A DNA stretch of 64,000 nucleotides from Nitrososphaerota archaeon (lineage in GTDB: Archaea; Thermoproteota; Nitrososphaeria; Nitrososphaerales; Nitrosopumilaceae). The stretch covers positions 1 to 64,000 of the forward strand of contig JAJPGU010000029.1 in NCBI GenBank assembly GCA_021325615.1. The letters run 5' to 3'. Both the position numbers and the translations under genes were made by a program. This document shows, one piece after another, positions 8,056 to 16,691 of the stretch. The notes beneath the pieces were generated by a model. That model was not told the DNA's origin, made no database searches, and saw nothing but the letters and a program-made list of their open reading frames with translations. Numbering within the stretch: position 1 is the first letter of the stretch; every line of letters begins with the position of its first letter.

Positions 8056-8157
8056 TTATAAAAAATGCGCAAGTCGCGTTATGATAACCAGACTTCCGAT
8101 AACAATTCCAGCCAATCCCGCCATTATTGCAAACCTTAAAAATTTTTTTTCCTTCAA
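8056..8157 (-). CDS. Possible small membrane protein (33 aa, TTG start)
   Basis: In the 216-bp space between rpl3 and the SPOUT gene a minus-strand frame from TTG 8157 to TAA 8056 encodes a short basic N-terminus (KEKKFLRF) followed by one hydrophobic helix (AIMAGLAGIVIGSLVIITRL). The frame stays open upstream to the SPOUT stop without an ATG, so either a TTG start just after that gene is used or this is not a gene. The single-pass topology resembles small Sec or quality-control membrane peptides, but no family is recognised. It may be co-transcribed with the SPOUT gene 27 bp upstream. Confidence 0.35.
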   Translation of the reverse strand: MKEKKFLRFAIMAGLAGIVIGSLVIITRLAHFL

Positions 8158-8183
8158 CGCCCATTCACGAGTCTGGCCACTAT

Positions 8184-8999
8184 TTAGTTACGCGAAAGAA
8201 TGTTGATGATCGCAAGGGTGCCAAGAATGGCCTCCTCCAATCTTACCGTCGCAGTGGCCTGCTCTGGGAAGAAGTTTAGGACTTGGGAGTTCTGGATGTT
8301 GGAAAGATCCCGCCCCAATATTTCGTGTACCCCCCTCTTAGGCGACCCAAAGACCACAAGCACTTCCGAATCCGAGAGTTCTTGGAAGTACTTCTGACCC
8401 TTGTGAGCAAGTTTTCCTTTCCTTGATGTGATGATGACTTTGGATTTCCAGTTCGAAAGCAGACTGCTGAGGCTCGAAGATTCCTTGACTTCATACCCCC
8501 AATACTGCTTGATTTCATCCCTTCTTATAGACTTGACAAGAAATTTTGGAAATCCTTCCTTGAATTGAACGATGACCCGCCTTCCTTCCTCTTCTGGCCC
8601 GTGATATGGCACCAACTGATCAAATCCAAGATCAAGGCATTTCAGTCCACGACTAAAGACCACAACGCCGTCACGAATGTCCCCCTGCCTGACTTTTTTT
8701 GGATCTGCAGTCTGCACGTGTGAAGGTATCTTCAGTGGGCTTAGGCTTCCCGCGTATTGCAATTCCTCGGTCTTCCGGTACATTGTCCTTCGGAGATACT
8801 GCGGGGTTTCAAGGTAGCGAAGCAGTGTTCGCATGAGCGACCTGTCCCTATCCCTGCCATCCGCCTCATGATATAGGTAGATTGTTCCGACTCGGAAAAT
8901 CGAGCAGGCGCGTGCTATCTGCGATACCTTCATGGATTTGTCAAGAGCCGATGGTTCCTCCATCAGGGACGAGTCTGGTATGGCAATCGAAATCTTCAA
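8184..8999 (-). CDS. SPOUT-superfamily RNA methyltransferase (COG2106 type)
   Basis: 271 residues. It begins MKISIAIPDSSLMEEPSALDKS and keeps the archaeal COG2106 blocks: SQIARACSIFRVGTIYLYHE, RYLETPQYLRRTMY, LPLxxPSHVQTA-like LKIPSHVQTADPK, and the knot region LVVFGSPKRGVHEILG. An S1/OB-like insertion (residues about 90-165) splits the alpha/beta knot, as in this family. Members are putative rRNA uridine-N3 methyltransferases; the exact target is not shown here. Archaeal genomes often keep it next to rpl3, as here. A TATA-like box sits about 27 bp upstream of the ATG. Confidence 0.88.
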   Translation of the reverse strand: MKISIAIPDSSLMEEPSALDKSMKVSQIARACSIFRVGTIYLYHEADGRDRDRSLMRTLLRYLETPQYLRRTMYRKTEELQYAGSLSPLKIPSHVQTADPKKVRQGDIRDGVVVFSRGLKCLDLGFDQLVPYHGPEEEGRRVIVQFKEGFPKFLVKSIRRDEIKQYWGYEVKESSSLSSLLSNWKSKVIITSRKGKLAHKGQKYFQELSDSEVLVVFGSPKRGVHEILGRDLSNIQNSQVLNFFPEQATATVRLEEAILGTLAIINILSRN

Positions 9000-9021
9000 C
9001 AGTGCAAGTACCCGCGTGCGT

Positions 9022-9032
9022 TATAAAATACT
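9022..9032 (-). promoter_or_regulatory. TATA-like box of the SPOUT gene
   Basis: Minus-strand TATTTTATAAC is centred about 27 bp before the ATG at 8999, a strong archaeal TATA match with leaderless spacing. It lies in the 46-bp space just downstream of psmA, so the SPOUT gene appears to be transcribed separately from psmA. Confidence 0.6.
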
Positions 9033-9045
9033 AGTTACCCGACCC

Positions 9046-9786
9046 CTATTTTTGCTGTCTTTTTGAAAAGTTTTCCTTGGCCTTTGCGGCGTATTTTTCA
9101 ATATCCTTTTCCGGCGTCTTTGCCATCAATTTTGTATCATTTAGTATCTGAGCCATCTTGATGTGCTTAACGCCATCCTTTTCCTCGCTTACAAGATAGA
9201 TGGACTCTATTGCAAGGGCTGCGGCGTCCTCAAATGGCATGTCCTTTTTGTAGAATTTTTCCAGATACTCCGTGACTTGGTCCGAGCCAGCTCCGATAGC
9301 AACGGCATCATATGAAATGTATGTTCCACTTGGATCAGTCAAGAAGATCGTGCTACCGCTCTTGTCAATCCCAGCTATTATCAAGGCCACTCCAAACGGC
9401 CTGACTCCTGCGTATTGCGTAAATTGTTGACACTGATCCGCTAGGTGTTTCGCTACGGATTCCACCTCAATCGGTTCGTCGTAAATCATCCTGTTGCTTT
9501 GTGAGAAGAATCGCGCATTGTCTACTTGCGATCGGGCGTCTGGGATGTAGCCAGCCGCAGCAACTCCAATGTGATCGTCAACTTGGAAAATCTTTTGGGT
9601 TATCTCTGAATTTTGCAGTTTTCTTGGCTTCTCCTCTACTGCCAGCACTATCCCATCCTTGCTTTTTACGCCTATAGCGAGGGTGCCGCGCCTTACGGTC
9701 TCTATGGCATATTCTACTTGGTAAAGTCTCCCGTCAGGAGAAAACACAGTGATTGCTCTATCATAACCCGCTGCTGCTGGAAGCAT
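9046..9786 (-). CDS. psmA: Proteasome alpha subunit
   Basis: 246 residues from the ATG at 9786. The open frame continues 18 codons upstream, but those residues (MIKYLYKLKLNLQ...) come from the AT-rich promoter region and do not fit the family. From MLPAAAGYDRAITVFSPDGR on it is a textbook 20S alpha subunit: the YDRAITVFSPDGRLYQVEYA signature and then the alpha/beta sandwich with FGVALIIAGID and LTDPSGTY. Alpha rings gate the archaeal 20S proteasome; they have no catalytic Thr. Divergent from the DUF371 gene, sharing a 52-bp promoter region. Confidence 0.95.
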   Translation of the reverse strand: MLPAAAGYDRAITVFSPDGRLYQVEYAIETVRRGTLAIGVKSKDGIVLAVEEKPRKLQNSEITQKIFQVDDHIGVAAAGYIPDARSQVDNARFFSQSNRMIYDEPIEVESVAKHLADQCQQFTQYAGVRPFGVALIIAGIDKSGSTIFLTDPSGTYISYDAVAIGAGSDQVTEYLEKFYKKDMPFEDAAALAIESIYLVSEEKDGVKHIKMAQILNDTKLMAKTPEKDIEKYAAKAKENFSKRQQK

Positions 9787-9838
9787 TTCAGAATTCTTCC
9801 TTTGAAGGTTTAATTTAAGTTTATACAAGTACTTGATC

Positions 9839-10255
9839 ATGCGATTTGAGATCCCGTTTCATGGTCATGCAAACATACGGTCACTCCATCCGAAAACCAT
9901 AGAGATCACAACAGAGCCTCACCTTACCGTAAATGGAGATTGTATCATCGGAGTGAGGGCAAGTTCCGGCTGCAATGATTTGCCGGAAAAAATGAAGACA
10001 CTGTTGCGAGATTCAAAATCGACTGTGAGGTGCTCCATACGGGTGAAGGATTTTTCATTCAAAATTACAGGGAGGGGTGACGAGAGGCTTGCCCTGACAA
10101 ACCCCCACGACATAGTAATCAGAAAAAGCTCCTTTGTTTGTCCAAGGACGCTTGCAACCAATTGCGATGCAGCCTCCGACCAGGTCCCAAGAGATATGGT
10201 AAGAGCGTTACAGCATCCAGAATCCCGAGGCGTTTTTGTGATCGAAGTTATGTGA
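9839..10255 (+). CDS. DUF371 domain protein
   Basis: 138 residues from ATG 9839 (a GTG/ATA-type extension of two codons is possible). It matches the archaeal DUF371 family (COG2090): MRFEIPFHGHANIRSLHPKTIEIT at the start, DCIIGVRASSGCNDLP in the middle, and GDERLALTNPHDIVIRKSSFV. Function is unknown; the compact alpha/beta protein is widely conserved in archaea. A TATA-like TTTAATTTA at 9809-9817 gives leaderless spacing. The gene ends immediately against the stop of the convergent ArsR-type gene. Confidence 0.85.
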   Translation: MRFEIPFHGHANIRSLHPKTIEITTEPHLTVNGDCIIGVRASSGCNDLPEKMKTLLRDSKSTVRCSIRVKDFSFKITGRGDERLALTNPHDIVIRKSSFVCPRTLATNCDAASDQVPRDMVRALQHPESRGVFVIEVM

Positions 10256-10789
10256 TTATTTCTGGATGGCGAAGTTGTTGTCTTCGAAGACCCGTGTCAT
10301 GGCCCTGTTCATGATTTCAACCAGCAGGTATTCTTCATAATTGGGATCAGATGTCATTTTTGCGGAGCCCTTTCTTTTCATTTTCTGCCCTGTTGTCTGG
10401 GCAATGTTTTTTATCACTTTTTCAAGTTTTACAGATGCTTCCGTGATTGCTTTGGAAAAGTCGCTATCAAAATTTGGCGGAAGTTTGTGGCCGAGGACCT
10501 TTACCGTGGTTCCGTAATACTTTAGAACCGCACCGCGGATTTCTTCCATTTTGACAATCTCCACCAATCCCGCCTCCTTTAGAACATCAAGATGGTGACG
10601 TATGGTTGTCGTGGCTTTTTTGTATCCCTCCTTTTGTAATTCCTCAACAATCTGTTCCGTGGACAGTTGCTTGTGATATAATATCTGCAGAATCCTCATT
10701 CTCGCATAGTCATCAAGTGCTTTGGCTTGTTCTATGTTGGTGGCAAGAGTTTTGTTTATTTTGATTTCTTTTTGTAGCAAAGTTGACAT
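10256..10789 (-). CDS. ArsR-like winged-helix transcriptional regulator
   Basis: 177 residues. A winged helix occupies residues about 20-95: ALDDYARMRILQILYHKQLS, then EQIVEELQKEGYKKATTTIRHHLDVLKEAGLVEIV, with the wing at RGAVLKYYGTTVK. The C-terminal half (FSKAITEASVKLEKVIKNIA...) is helical and probably dimerises or senses; no metal-binding Cys cluster is seen. The recognition helix ATTTIRHHLDVLKEAG is canonical. The gene has a long 317-bp upstream region with inverted repeats, consistent with autoregulation; targets are unknown. Confidence 0.82.
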   Translation of the reverse strand: MSTLLQKEIKINKTLATNIEQAKALDDYARMRILQILYHKQLSTEQIVEELQKEGYKKATTTIRHHLDVLKEAGLVEIVKMEEIRGAVLKYYGTTVKVLGHKLPPNFDSDFSKAITEASVKLEKVIKNIAQTTGQKMKRKGSAKMTSDPNYEEYLLVEIMNRAMTRVFEDNNFAIQK

Positions 10790-11106
10790 TTCTTATCTTC
10801 ATTTTTAGATCAACCTAAAAGATCACTGGATCATAATTTTTTGCTTCGATACGTAATTTTTTTTCACGTTACAAAGGTCATGAAAGCATTCTAAAACACA
10901 TCCATTTGCTAGAACATTCATACTAACATTATGATTATTTCGATAACATTTGCATATACTTTATACCATTCCTATCAATATTGTAACGTTACGATAAAAC
11001 TGGAAAAATGCAAAATTTTTTGGTTTTCGGTAAAAAATATCCTCCGATAAGGTCAAACGGCTTGCCAGTAGGATAGGAGGGTACAGACCCAGAAACAAAA
11101 TTCGAG
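10790..11106. other. AT-rich intergenic region with GTAACGTTAC palindrome
   Basis: No gene is seen in this 317-bp space between purC (stop 11107) and the regulator (start 10789). It is strongly AT-rich. A perfect 10-bp palindrome GTAACGTTAC lies at 10983-10992 and a matching half site ACGTTAC at 10866-10872. A minus-strand TCTTTTAGG about 30 bp before the regulator start may be its TATA box. The palindrome and half site are candidate operator elements. Confidence 0.4.
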
Positions 11107-11934
11107 TTAAAGGACCATTCCAGTAATGCGCTCGAAGGCAGCAACGTAGCGCGAGGACATTTTCAGGCAGAGTTCGGCTGGAAGTTCCGGTGCAACCGGT
11201 TCCTTGCCTTGCATTCTTTCATCTTCGAATCGTTTTTGTATTCCTTGGCTTGAAAGCCAGTCTCGCAGAAGCTGTTTGTCGTAGCTTTCCTGGGTTTTCC
11301 CAACAGAATAAGATTCCGTTGGCCACATACGGTACTCGTCAGGCCCTATTGAATCGCCAAGAATTATTTCTTCTCCCATCCTTCCAAACTCCATCTTCAG
11401 GTCTGCGAGGATGAACCCTGCCCTGACTGCAATTTCAGACATTTCTTTGAATATGGCAACCGATGTTTCTTCAAGCCAGTCATATTCCCCTGCAGTGACA
11501 AGTTCCATTCGCAAAGCATCTTCCCTCGTAATTGGAACATCGTGCGATTCCGATTTTGTGGTGGGATCAAAATATGGCACCGGCAGCTTGGCTGCCACCC
11601 TGGTATCGGTTCCTTCTGGGAGTTTTACCGAACCTTCCTTCCACCTCTGGATCAGGCTCCCGTAAAAATACCCTCTAACCACGCATTCTATTGGGATCAT
11701 ATCCATTTTTTTTACCACCATCCTGTCCTTCCCCTCGGTTCTTACAAAATGGCTCTTAACCGGAAGATTCTTGAACCAATATTCTGCAAAGCGGCACAAA
11801 ACCTCCCCCTTTCGAGGTATCGGTGTGGGAAATTTGACATCGAACGCTGAAACTCGGTCAGTGAAGTGAAACAAAATGTGATCCGCGTCCACCTCGTAAA
11901 TGTCCTTGACCTTACCTGAGCGTAAGAACCTCAA
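11107..11934 (-). CDS. purC: Phosphoribosylaminoimidazole-succinocarboxamide (SAICAR) synthase
   Basis: 275 residues from TTG 11934. PurC joins aspartate to CAIR with ATP in purine synthesis. Signature segments: RSGKVKDIYEVDADHILFHFTDRVSAFD at the N-terminus (the KVKDIYE nucleotide-binding strand), PIECVVRGYFYGS, the catalytic loop GFILADLKMEFG, and GDSIGPDEYRMWP. A TATA-like ACTTAAATGC about 30 bp upstream points to its own promoter, separate from the purQLF operon upstream. Confidence 0.96.
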   Translation of the reverse strand: MRFLRSGKVKDIYEVDADHILFHFTDRVSAFDVKFPTPIPRKGEVLCRFAEYWFKNLPVKSHFVRTEGKDRMVVKKMDMIPIECVVRGYFYGSLIQRWKEGSVKLPEGTDTRVAAKLPVPYFDPTTKSESHDVPITREDALRMELVTAGEYDWLEETSVAIFKEMSEIAVRAGFILADLKMEFGRMGEEIILGDSIGPDEYRMWPTESYSVGKTQESYDKQLLRDWLSSQGIQKRFEDERMQGKEPVAPELPAELCLKMSSRYVAAFERITGMVL

Positions 11935-12014
11935 TCAGCCGATTTTGGCATGCCTAGCATTTAAGTTGATGGAATTTTGGTCCGGGGGATTCAGGAACTG
12001 ATGCCGGTCTGCAC

Positions 12015-12260
12015 TTACTTCTTCCCTTGACCAGGTATAACCGGAAGGGTTGTGGTCGATATGACGTTTCGAATTTTGCGGATCTCTTTGGTGATAATCC
12101 TTTCGACGTCTTCCCTTGCAGGAACCTGAACTTTTACAAAAACATCATACTGCCCGTAGGTCCCCATTGCCTCCTTCACACCTTCTATCTTTAGAAGGTC
12201 GTGCATTACCTCCATCTCGTGACCCATCTTACTTTTTACAAGTACAAACGCAAGTTCCAA
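12015..12260 (-). CDS. Stand-alone Lrp/AsnC ligand-binding (RAM) domain protein
   Basis: 81 residues with no DNA-binding helix-turn-helix. The whole protein is the AsnC C-terminal beta-alpha-beta fold: AFVLVKSKMGHEMEVMHDLLKIEGVKEAMGTYGQYDVFVKV, ending VISTTTLPVIPGQGKK. Stand-alone RAM proteins oligomerise and bind amino acids or small metabolites, and can act as partners of Lrp regulators. It starts with TTG two bases after the purF stop, so it is probably co-transcribed with purQLF; a metabolite-sensing role for the purine operon is inference. A second one lies at 20653. Confidence 0.85.
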   Translation of the reverse strand: MELAFVLVKSKMGHEMEVMHDLLKIEGVKEAMGTYGQYDVFVKVQVPAREDVERIITKEIRKIRNVISTTTLPVIPGQGKK

Positions 12261-12262
12261 AT

Positions 12263-13699
12263 TTATTCACCCTTTATTTCAGCCCTGCTCTTAAAGGTGG
12301 GCTTGATTCCCAGAGTTGAATAATCGCCGGAATAACATGTGAAACACATGGAACTTCGGTCCATCCCAACCGCACGGGCTAGGTTCTCAGCATCATTGTA
12401 TCCCAGAAAGTCCGCCCCGACCAGCTGTCTTACCCTTTCAGTGATTTCCTCTTCGCTATAGTCATTGCCGTCTCCGAGGTAGGTGACAAGCTCGTCCTGG
12501 GAAGGAAAATCAATCCCCGCATAGCATGGAAACTTTATTGGTGGAAACGTGATGACCATGCTTATCTTTCTGGCACCTGCCCGTCTTAGCGCCTTGATTA
12601 TTGCCTTTGAGCTCGTCCCACGAACAAGACTGTCATCCACTACGACAACATGTTTTCCGCTAATCACTTGAGTGATTGGTATTATCCAACGGTTTATTTC
12701 TACACGGTCACTCTGGTGTGGTTCAATAAAGCTCCTAAGAGGGCCCTTCCTGCTGTATCTGTCCTTTAGTAGTCCCTCCTCGAATGGAACTCGGAGTTCT
12801 TGAGCATAACCAAGAGCGGCTGGTCTTGCCGAGTCTGGGACAGGTACCACGATGTCCGCATCCTTTATCGGGAACTTGCGTGCGAGGAACTGACCGATTC
12901 TTTTCCTAGCAAGGTAAATGTTAGACCCCTCCATAACACTAGACGGGTGCGCAAAATAGGTGAATTCAAAGGAGCAATGTGCCGGCTTTTTTTCATCGGA
13001 GAACATCTCCGATTCCAAACCCGCATTGCTGATTTTTACCAGCTCTCCGGGCTTTACATCCCTAACAAGCTGGGCACCCACCGCGGAAAGTGCGACAGAT
13101 TCCGAAGCCACGATGTAGGAATTGTTGTCCTTCCTGTAACCTATGACCATCGGTCTGAAGCCTCGCGGATCCCTTGCAGCATAAACAGCATTGTCATCTG
13201 AAACAAAGGTGAAACAGAATGAACCTATCATTTCGTTCTTTAGTATTGACAGGGCGTTCCCGAGCTTGCCGTTTTGCGACATGAGTGAAACCAGTCTTTG
13301 TGCTGCTACAAGCGTATCGCTTGCATTCTGAGGAGTAAACGTGCATCCCCCCACCATGCCCGCAAGTTCCTCAACATTTGAGATGGTTCCGTTATGGGCT
13401 ATGCAAAGATCCTTTACCTTTAGGGGTTGGGCATTTTCCAGGTTGCTCTTTCCAATCGTGGAGTACCTGACATGACCTATGGCAGCGGGCGATGTATAAT
13501 CACGCGTGATTTTGTCGAATTCCGAAACTGCTGAGGAAACTAGACCGAGTTGTTTATGGGGTTGTTTTTTCGGCACGGCCACCCCCCATGCTTCCTGCCC
13601 ACGATGTTGAAGTGCCCGCAAGGCATCAATTACCATTGGGATGACGTTTGCGCCATCAAGGCTAAACACCCCGACTACTCCGCAATTTTCCTTAACCAT
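12263..13699 (-). CDS. purF: Amidophosphoribosyltransferase
   Basis: 478 residues; catalyses the first committed step of purine synthesis (PRPP + Gln to phosphoribosylamine). The N-terminus MVKENCGVVGVF shows a five-residue propeptide before the catalytic Cys6 of the class II glutaminase. The PRPP motif VVVVDDSLVRGTSSKAI lies about residue 335-355. The C-terminal CFTCYSGDYSTLG is typical of PurF. It overlaps purL by 8 nt at its start and is followed after two bases by the RAM gene. Confidence 0.97.
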   Translation of the reverse strand: MVKENCGVVGVFSLDGANVIPMVIDALRALQHRGQEAWGVAVPKKQPHKQLGLVSSAVSEFDKITRDYTSPAAIGHVRYSTIGKSNLENAQPLKVKDLCIAHNGTISNVEELAGMVGGCTFTPQNASDTLVAAQRLVSLMSQNGKLGNALSILKNEMIGSFCFTFVSDDNAVYAARDPRGFRPMVIGYRKDNNSYIVASESVALSAVGAQLVRDVKPGELVKISNAGLESEMFSDEKKPAHCSFEFTYFAHPSSVMEGSNIYLARKRIGQFLARKFPIKDADIVVPVPDSARPAALGYAQELRVPFEEGLLKDRYSRKGPLRSFIEPHQSDRVEINRWIIPITQVISGKHVVVVDDSLVRGTSSKAIIKALRRAGARKISMVITFPPIKFPCYAGIDFPSQDELVTYLGDGNDYSEEEITERVRQLVGADFLGYNDAENLARAVGMDRSSMCFTCYSGDYSTLGIKPTFKSRAEIKGE

Positions 13700-15854
13700 G
13701 GCTCACCAGTGACCCCAACGAGTTTAACCATTTTTCTTGTGCCTTATCAACCCTTACGCCTGCAATCAATCGGATTCTATCCCTAAAAGCAATTGTTTTC
13801 CCCGAAAACTTGCCTATGTTAGCATGGACCACGCCGTGGCTTTGAAGTATAGACAATACTCGCCCTGCCTTGGATGGGTCCACCACTAATAGAAACCTAG
13901 AGTGAGTTTCAGAAAACATCAGTTCGTCGTTCTGGATTTTGTCTGACGGGACCTTTTCGAGCATAATGGTAGCGCCCACATCGGATAGCATGCAGATCTC
14001 AGCCACTGTCACGGCCAGGCCTCCTTTTGAGCAATCATGAACGGATTTTGCGAGGTCCTCGCCTATAACTTCAAGTACCGCTCTCTGATTCTTCCTAGAA
14101 ACCTCCAAATTTACCGAGGGGCATATCCCACCAACGATTCCATGGATATACTCGTAATACTCCGAACCCCCCATCTCGTCCTTAGTTATTCCGACAATTA
14201 TTAGGAGATCCTTCCCTCTGGCGGCCTCATGAACAAGGGGTTTCCCTTCGATAAGGCCCAGCACCCCTATCAAAGGAGTGGGCTTGATAGGACCTTTGTC
14301 GGTTTCGTTGTAAAGGCTGACCTTTCCTCCCACGCATGGAATCTCAAAGAATTTGGCGTATTCAATTATCCCTTCTACTGATTCCTTAAACGTCCAGAAA
14401 ATTTCCGGGTCCTCAGGGTTGCCAAACTGGAGATGGTCCACCATGCCAATAGGGGTTGCCCCCGTGCATACCACGTTTCTGCACGCCTCATCAAAGCATC
14501 CCATAACACCCTGTCGTGGATTAAGATAACAATGCTTGGAATTGCCGTCAATTTTTATCGATAAGAATTTCCCATTGTCGAGTCTCAGCACGGGGGCATC
14601 CTGTCCCGGCTTGACAACTGTTCGTATACCCACCTCGTGGTCGTACTGAGTGTACACCCATTGCTTGCTAGCAATATTAGGATTCGAAAGCATTCTTAGG
14701 AGCACTTTCGAAAGTGCGCCGCCCTTGGGCTTCTTTACCGATGCAATAGTCGCAAGGTATTTGGGCACGACAGATGGTCTGTCAAGAAGAGGCGCGTTTG
14801 CAACCACATTGCTAGGGAGTAGCGCCATCATGCCGTTTTCAGATCTCACATGCATCATCTTGTCCTCAGTAACGATTCCTATTACCGAGACAGGCACGCG
14901 GAATTTTCCACATATGCTTTTCAAGGTTTCTAGTTTTTCAGGAGACGTTATCACCAGCATCCTTTCTTGAGATTCGGAAACCATAAGTTCCATCGGAGAC
15001 ATGTCTCCTTCCCTCTTATGGACTGCTGAAAGGTCCATGTCTATCCCTACTGAAAGTGCGTCAGACGTTTCTGAGATTGCACATGAGAGCCCTCCTCCTC
15101 CCAGGTCCTTCATTGCCTTGATGCATCCTTGGTTCCGTGCTTCAAGAATCACTTCAATCAGGAGTTTCTCGATGAAAGGATCTGGGATTTGCACTGCTGA
15201 GCGATTCTCCGACTCCAGCTTGTCCGATGCGAACTGAGAACCCCCTATGCCGTCCCGTCCCGTAGAGCCCCCAATCAAGACAACCCTGTCTCCCTTGTCG
15301 GCCCGGTTCTGAATGAGCCTTTCCCTTCTTCCAAAGCCAACGGAAGCGACGTCAACCAGGGCATAATTGGCAAAGCATTCGTCAAACTCTACCTCGCCGC
15401 CAATTGTCGGGATACCAAGACAGTTACCATAGTCGGCAATCCCCCTAACAGCATTCTTGAATAGCCATCTCGCCTGAGTGTCCTTTTCAATGTCACCAAA
15501 CCGTAATCCGTCTAGAACCGCTATTGGTCTAGTTCCTGCTGACAGGATATCCCGTATCACCCCGCCCACTCCCGTCGCCGCTCCACCATAGGGCTCGACC
15601 GCAGATGGGTGATTATGGCTTTCGATGTGTACCGTTACCACATACCCGTCTCCAACATCCAGCACGCCAGAATCATATCCTTGACCGGAGACAACCCGCT
15701 TGCCCTCGCGTGGAAGCGTTTTCAGATATTTCTTTGAGGATTTGTAGGAACAGTGCTCAGACCACTCGGCGGCAACAATTTGCAATTCCAACGGATTTGG
15801 TTTTCTTCCTATCTTTTTTTCCAAATACTCAGACTCTTGTGGAGTAAGGCTCAT
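13692..15854 (-). CDS. purL: Phosphoribosylformylglycinamidine synthase subunit PurL
   Basis: 720 residues from ATG 15854, which overlaps the purQ stop by 4 nt (ATGA). The open frame extends 45 codons further but that part lies in purQ and is not PurL. The small PurL type has MSLTPQESEYLEKKIGRKPN, the catalytic ESHNHPSAVEPYGGAATGVGG, a second ATP-binding half, and GGLAVTVAEICM near the C-terminus. It works as a complex with PurQ (adjacent) and PurS (encoded at 17996). Confidence 0.97.
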   Translation of the reverse strand: MSLTPQESEYLEKKIGRKPNPLELQIVAAEWSEHCSYKSSKKYLKTLPREGKRVVSGQGYDSGVLDVGDGYVVTVHIESHNHPSAVEPYGGAATGVGGVIRDILSAGTRPIAVLDGLRFGDIEKDTQARWLFKNAVRGIADYGNCLGIPTIGGEVEFDECFANYALVDVASVGFGRRERLIQNRADKGDRVVLIGGSTGRDGIGGSQFASDKLESENRSAVQIPDPFIEKLLIEVILEARNQGCIKAMKDLGGGGLSCAISETSDALSVGIDMDLSAVHKREGDMSPMELMVSESQERMLVITSPEKLETLKSICGKFRVPVSVIGIVTEDKMMHVRSENGMMALLPSNVVANAPLLDRPSVVPKYLATIASVKKPKGGALSKVLLRMLSNPNIASKQWVYTQYDHEVGIRTVVKPGQDAPVLRLDNGKFLSIKIDGNSKHCYLNPRQGVMGCFDEACRNVVCTGATPIGMVDHLQFGNPEDPEIFWTFKESVEGIIEYAKFFEIPCVGGKVSLYNETDKGPIKPTPLIGVLGLIEGKPLVHEAARGKDLLIIVGITKDEMGGSEYYEYIHGIVGGICPSVNLEVSRKNQRAVLEVIGEDLAKSVHDCSKGGLAVTVAEICMLSDVGATIMLEKVPSDKIQNDELMFSETHSRFLLVVDPSKAGRVLSILQSHGVVHANIGKFSGKTIAFRDRIRLIAGVRVDKAQEKWLNSLGSLVSHG

Positions 15855-16531
15855 ACCGTAACACCTAGGGTGTTCAGCAGCGATTCGAAAATCATGGAGG
15901 CCGGCTTGGCATTCCCCGGGTTGAGAATCTGCTCGGCCGACCTTTCGGGATGAGGCATCATCCCAACAACATTGCCCTCCTTGTTGCATATGCCCGCGAT
16001 CTTCATTGTGGCCCCGTTGACATCCTCGCCGTAGGTAAAAACTATCTGGTTGTTTCTCTGCAAGAGGCGTAGGGTGTCCTTGTCGGCATAGTATCGCCCT
16101 TCGCCGTTTGCAATAGCAATTGGAATCCGCTGGTTCAGTTTGAATTTGTTGGTAAAGGGCGTTTTGTTGTTTTTAACAATAATTTCAGTCCACTTGCACA
16201 TGTAGCTAAGAGATGGGTTCCTCAAAAGGGCACCAGGCAGGAGCCCGGATTCAGTAAGTATTTGGAACCCGTTACAGACACCCAGGATAGGCATCCCTTT
16301 CTCAGCCATCTTTTTTACTTGTGCTATGATGGGGCTGTGTGCGGCGATTACCCCGGCCCTAAGCCTATCACCGTATGAGAAACCTCCTGGCAGAACTATA
16401 GCGTCAATATTGCTGGGCATGTCATCAGTATGCCACACCAGTTGGGAGTCCAGTTTGAAGACATCCGTCAGAACATGGTGCATATCTCGATCGCAGTTGC
16501 TACCGGGAAAAACGATTATTGCAACCCTCAC
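15851..16531 (-). CDS. purQ: Phosphoribosylformylglycinamidine synthase subunit PurQ (glutaminase)
   Basis: 226 residues from GTG 16531. A class I glutamine amidotransferase: oxyanion region VLPGGFSYGDRLRAG, nucleophile Cys in GVCNGFQIL, and the His-Pro-Glu of MMPHPERSAEQ near the C-terminus. It supplies ammonia to PurL. First gene of the purQ-purL-purF-RAM operon; a TATA-like ATTTAATAT lies 24-30 bp upstream. Confidence 0.97.
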   Translation of the reverse strand: MRVAIIVFPGSNCDRDMHHVLTDVFKLDSQLVWHTDDMPSNIDAIVLPGGFSYGDRLRAGVIAAHSPIIAQVKKMAEKGMPILGVCNGFQILTESGLLPGALLRNPSLSYMCKWTEIIVKNNKTPFTNKFKLNQRIPIAIANGEGRYYADKDTLRLLQRNNQIVFTYGEDVNGATMKIAGICNKEGNVVGMMPHPERSAEQILNPGNAKPASMIFESLLNTLGVTV

Positions 16532-16550
16532 AAATACCCTTATCTGAAGG

Positions 16551-16561
16551 AGATATTAAAT
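16551..16561 (-). promoter_or_regulatory. TATA-like box of the purQLF operon
   Basis: Minus-strand GATTTAATATC lies 20-30 bp before the GTG at 16531, which supports a leaderless mRNA. A perfect 10-bp palindrome CCCGATCGGG at 16598-16607, about 40 bp further upstream between the divergent purQ and rhomboid promoters, is a possible operator. Confidence 0.55.
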
Positions 16562-16660
16562 CGAATCGCGCTTGCAAGGCATAAATTTTGGCAATTTCCC
16601 GATCGGGGAAGTCAGGCAGAAATCCAGTACATATACCTATGCGGACGGTGCTATCTACCA

Positions 16661-16668
16661 TTTATTAT
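16661..16668 (+). promoter_or_regulatory. TATA-like box of the rhomboid gene
   Basis: TTTATTAT is centred 27 bp before the ATG at 16692, the leaderless spacing seen repeatedly in this window. It supports 16692 as the true start of the rhomboid gene. Confidence 0.5.
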
Positions 16669-16691
16669 GGCTCTAAAACCTTCAAGAGTGA

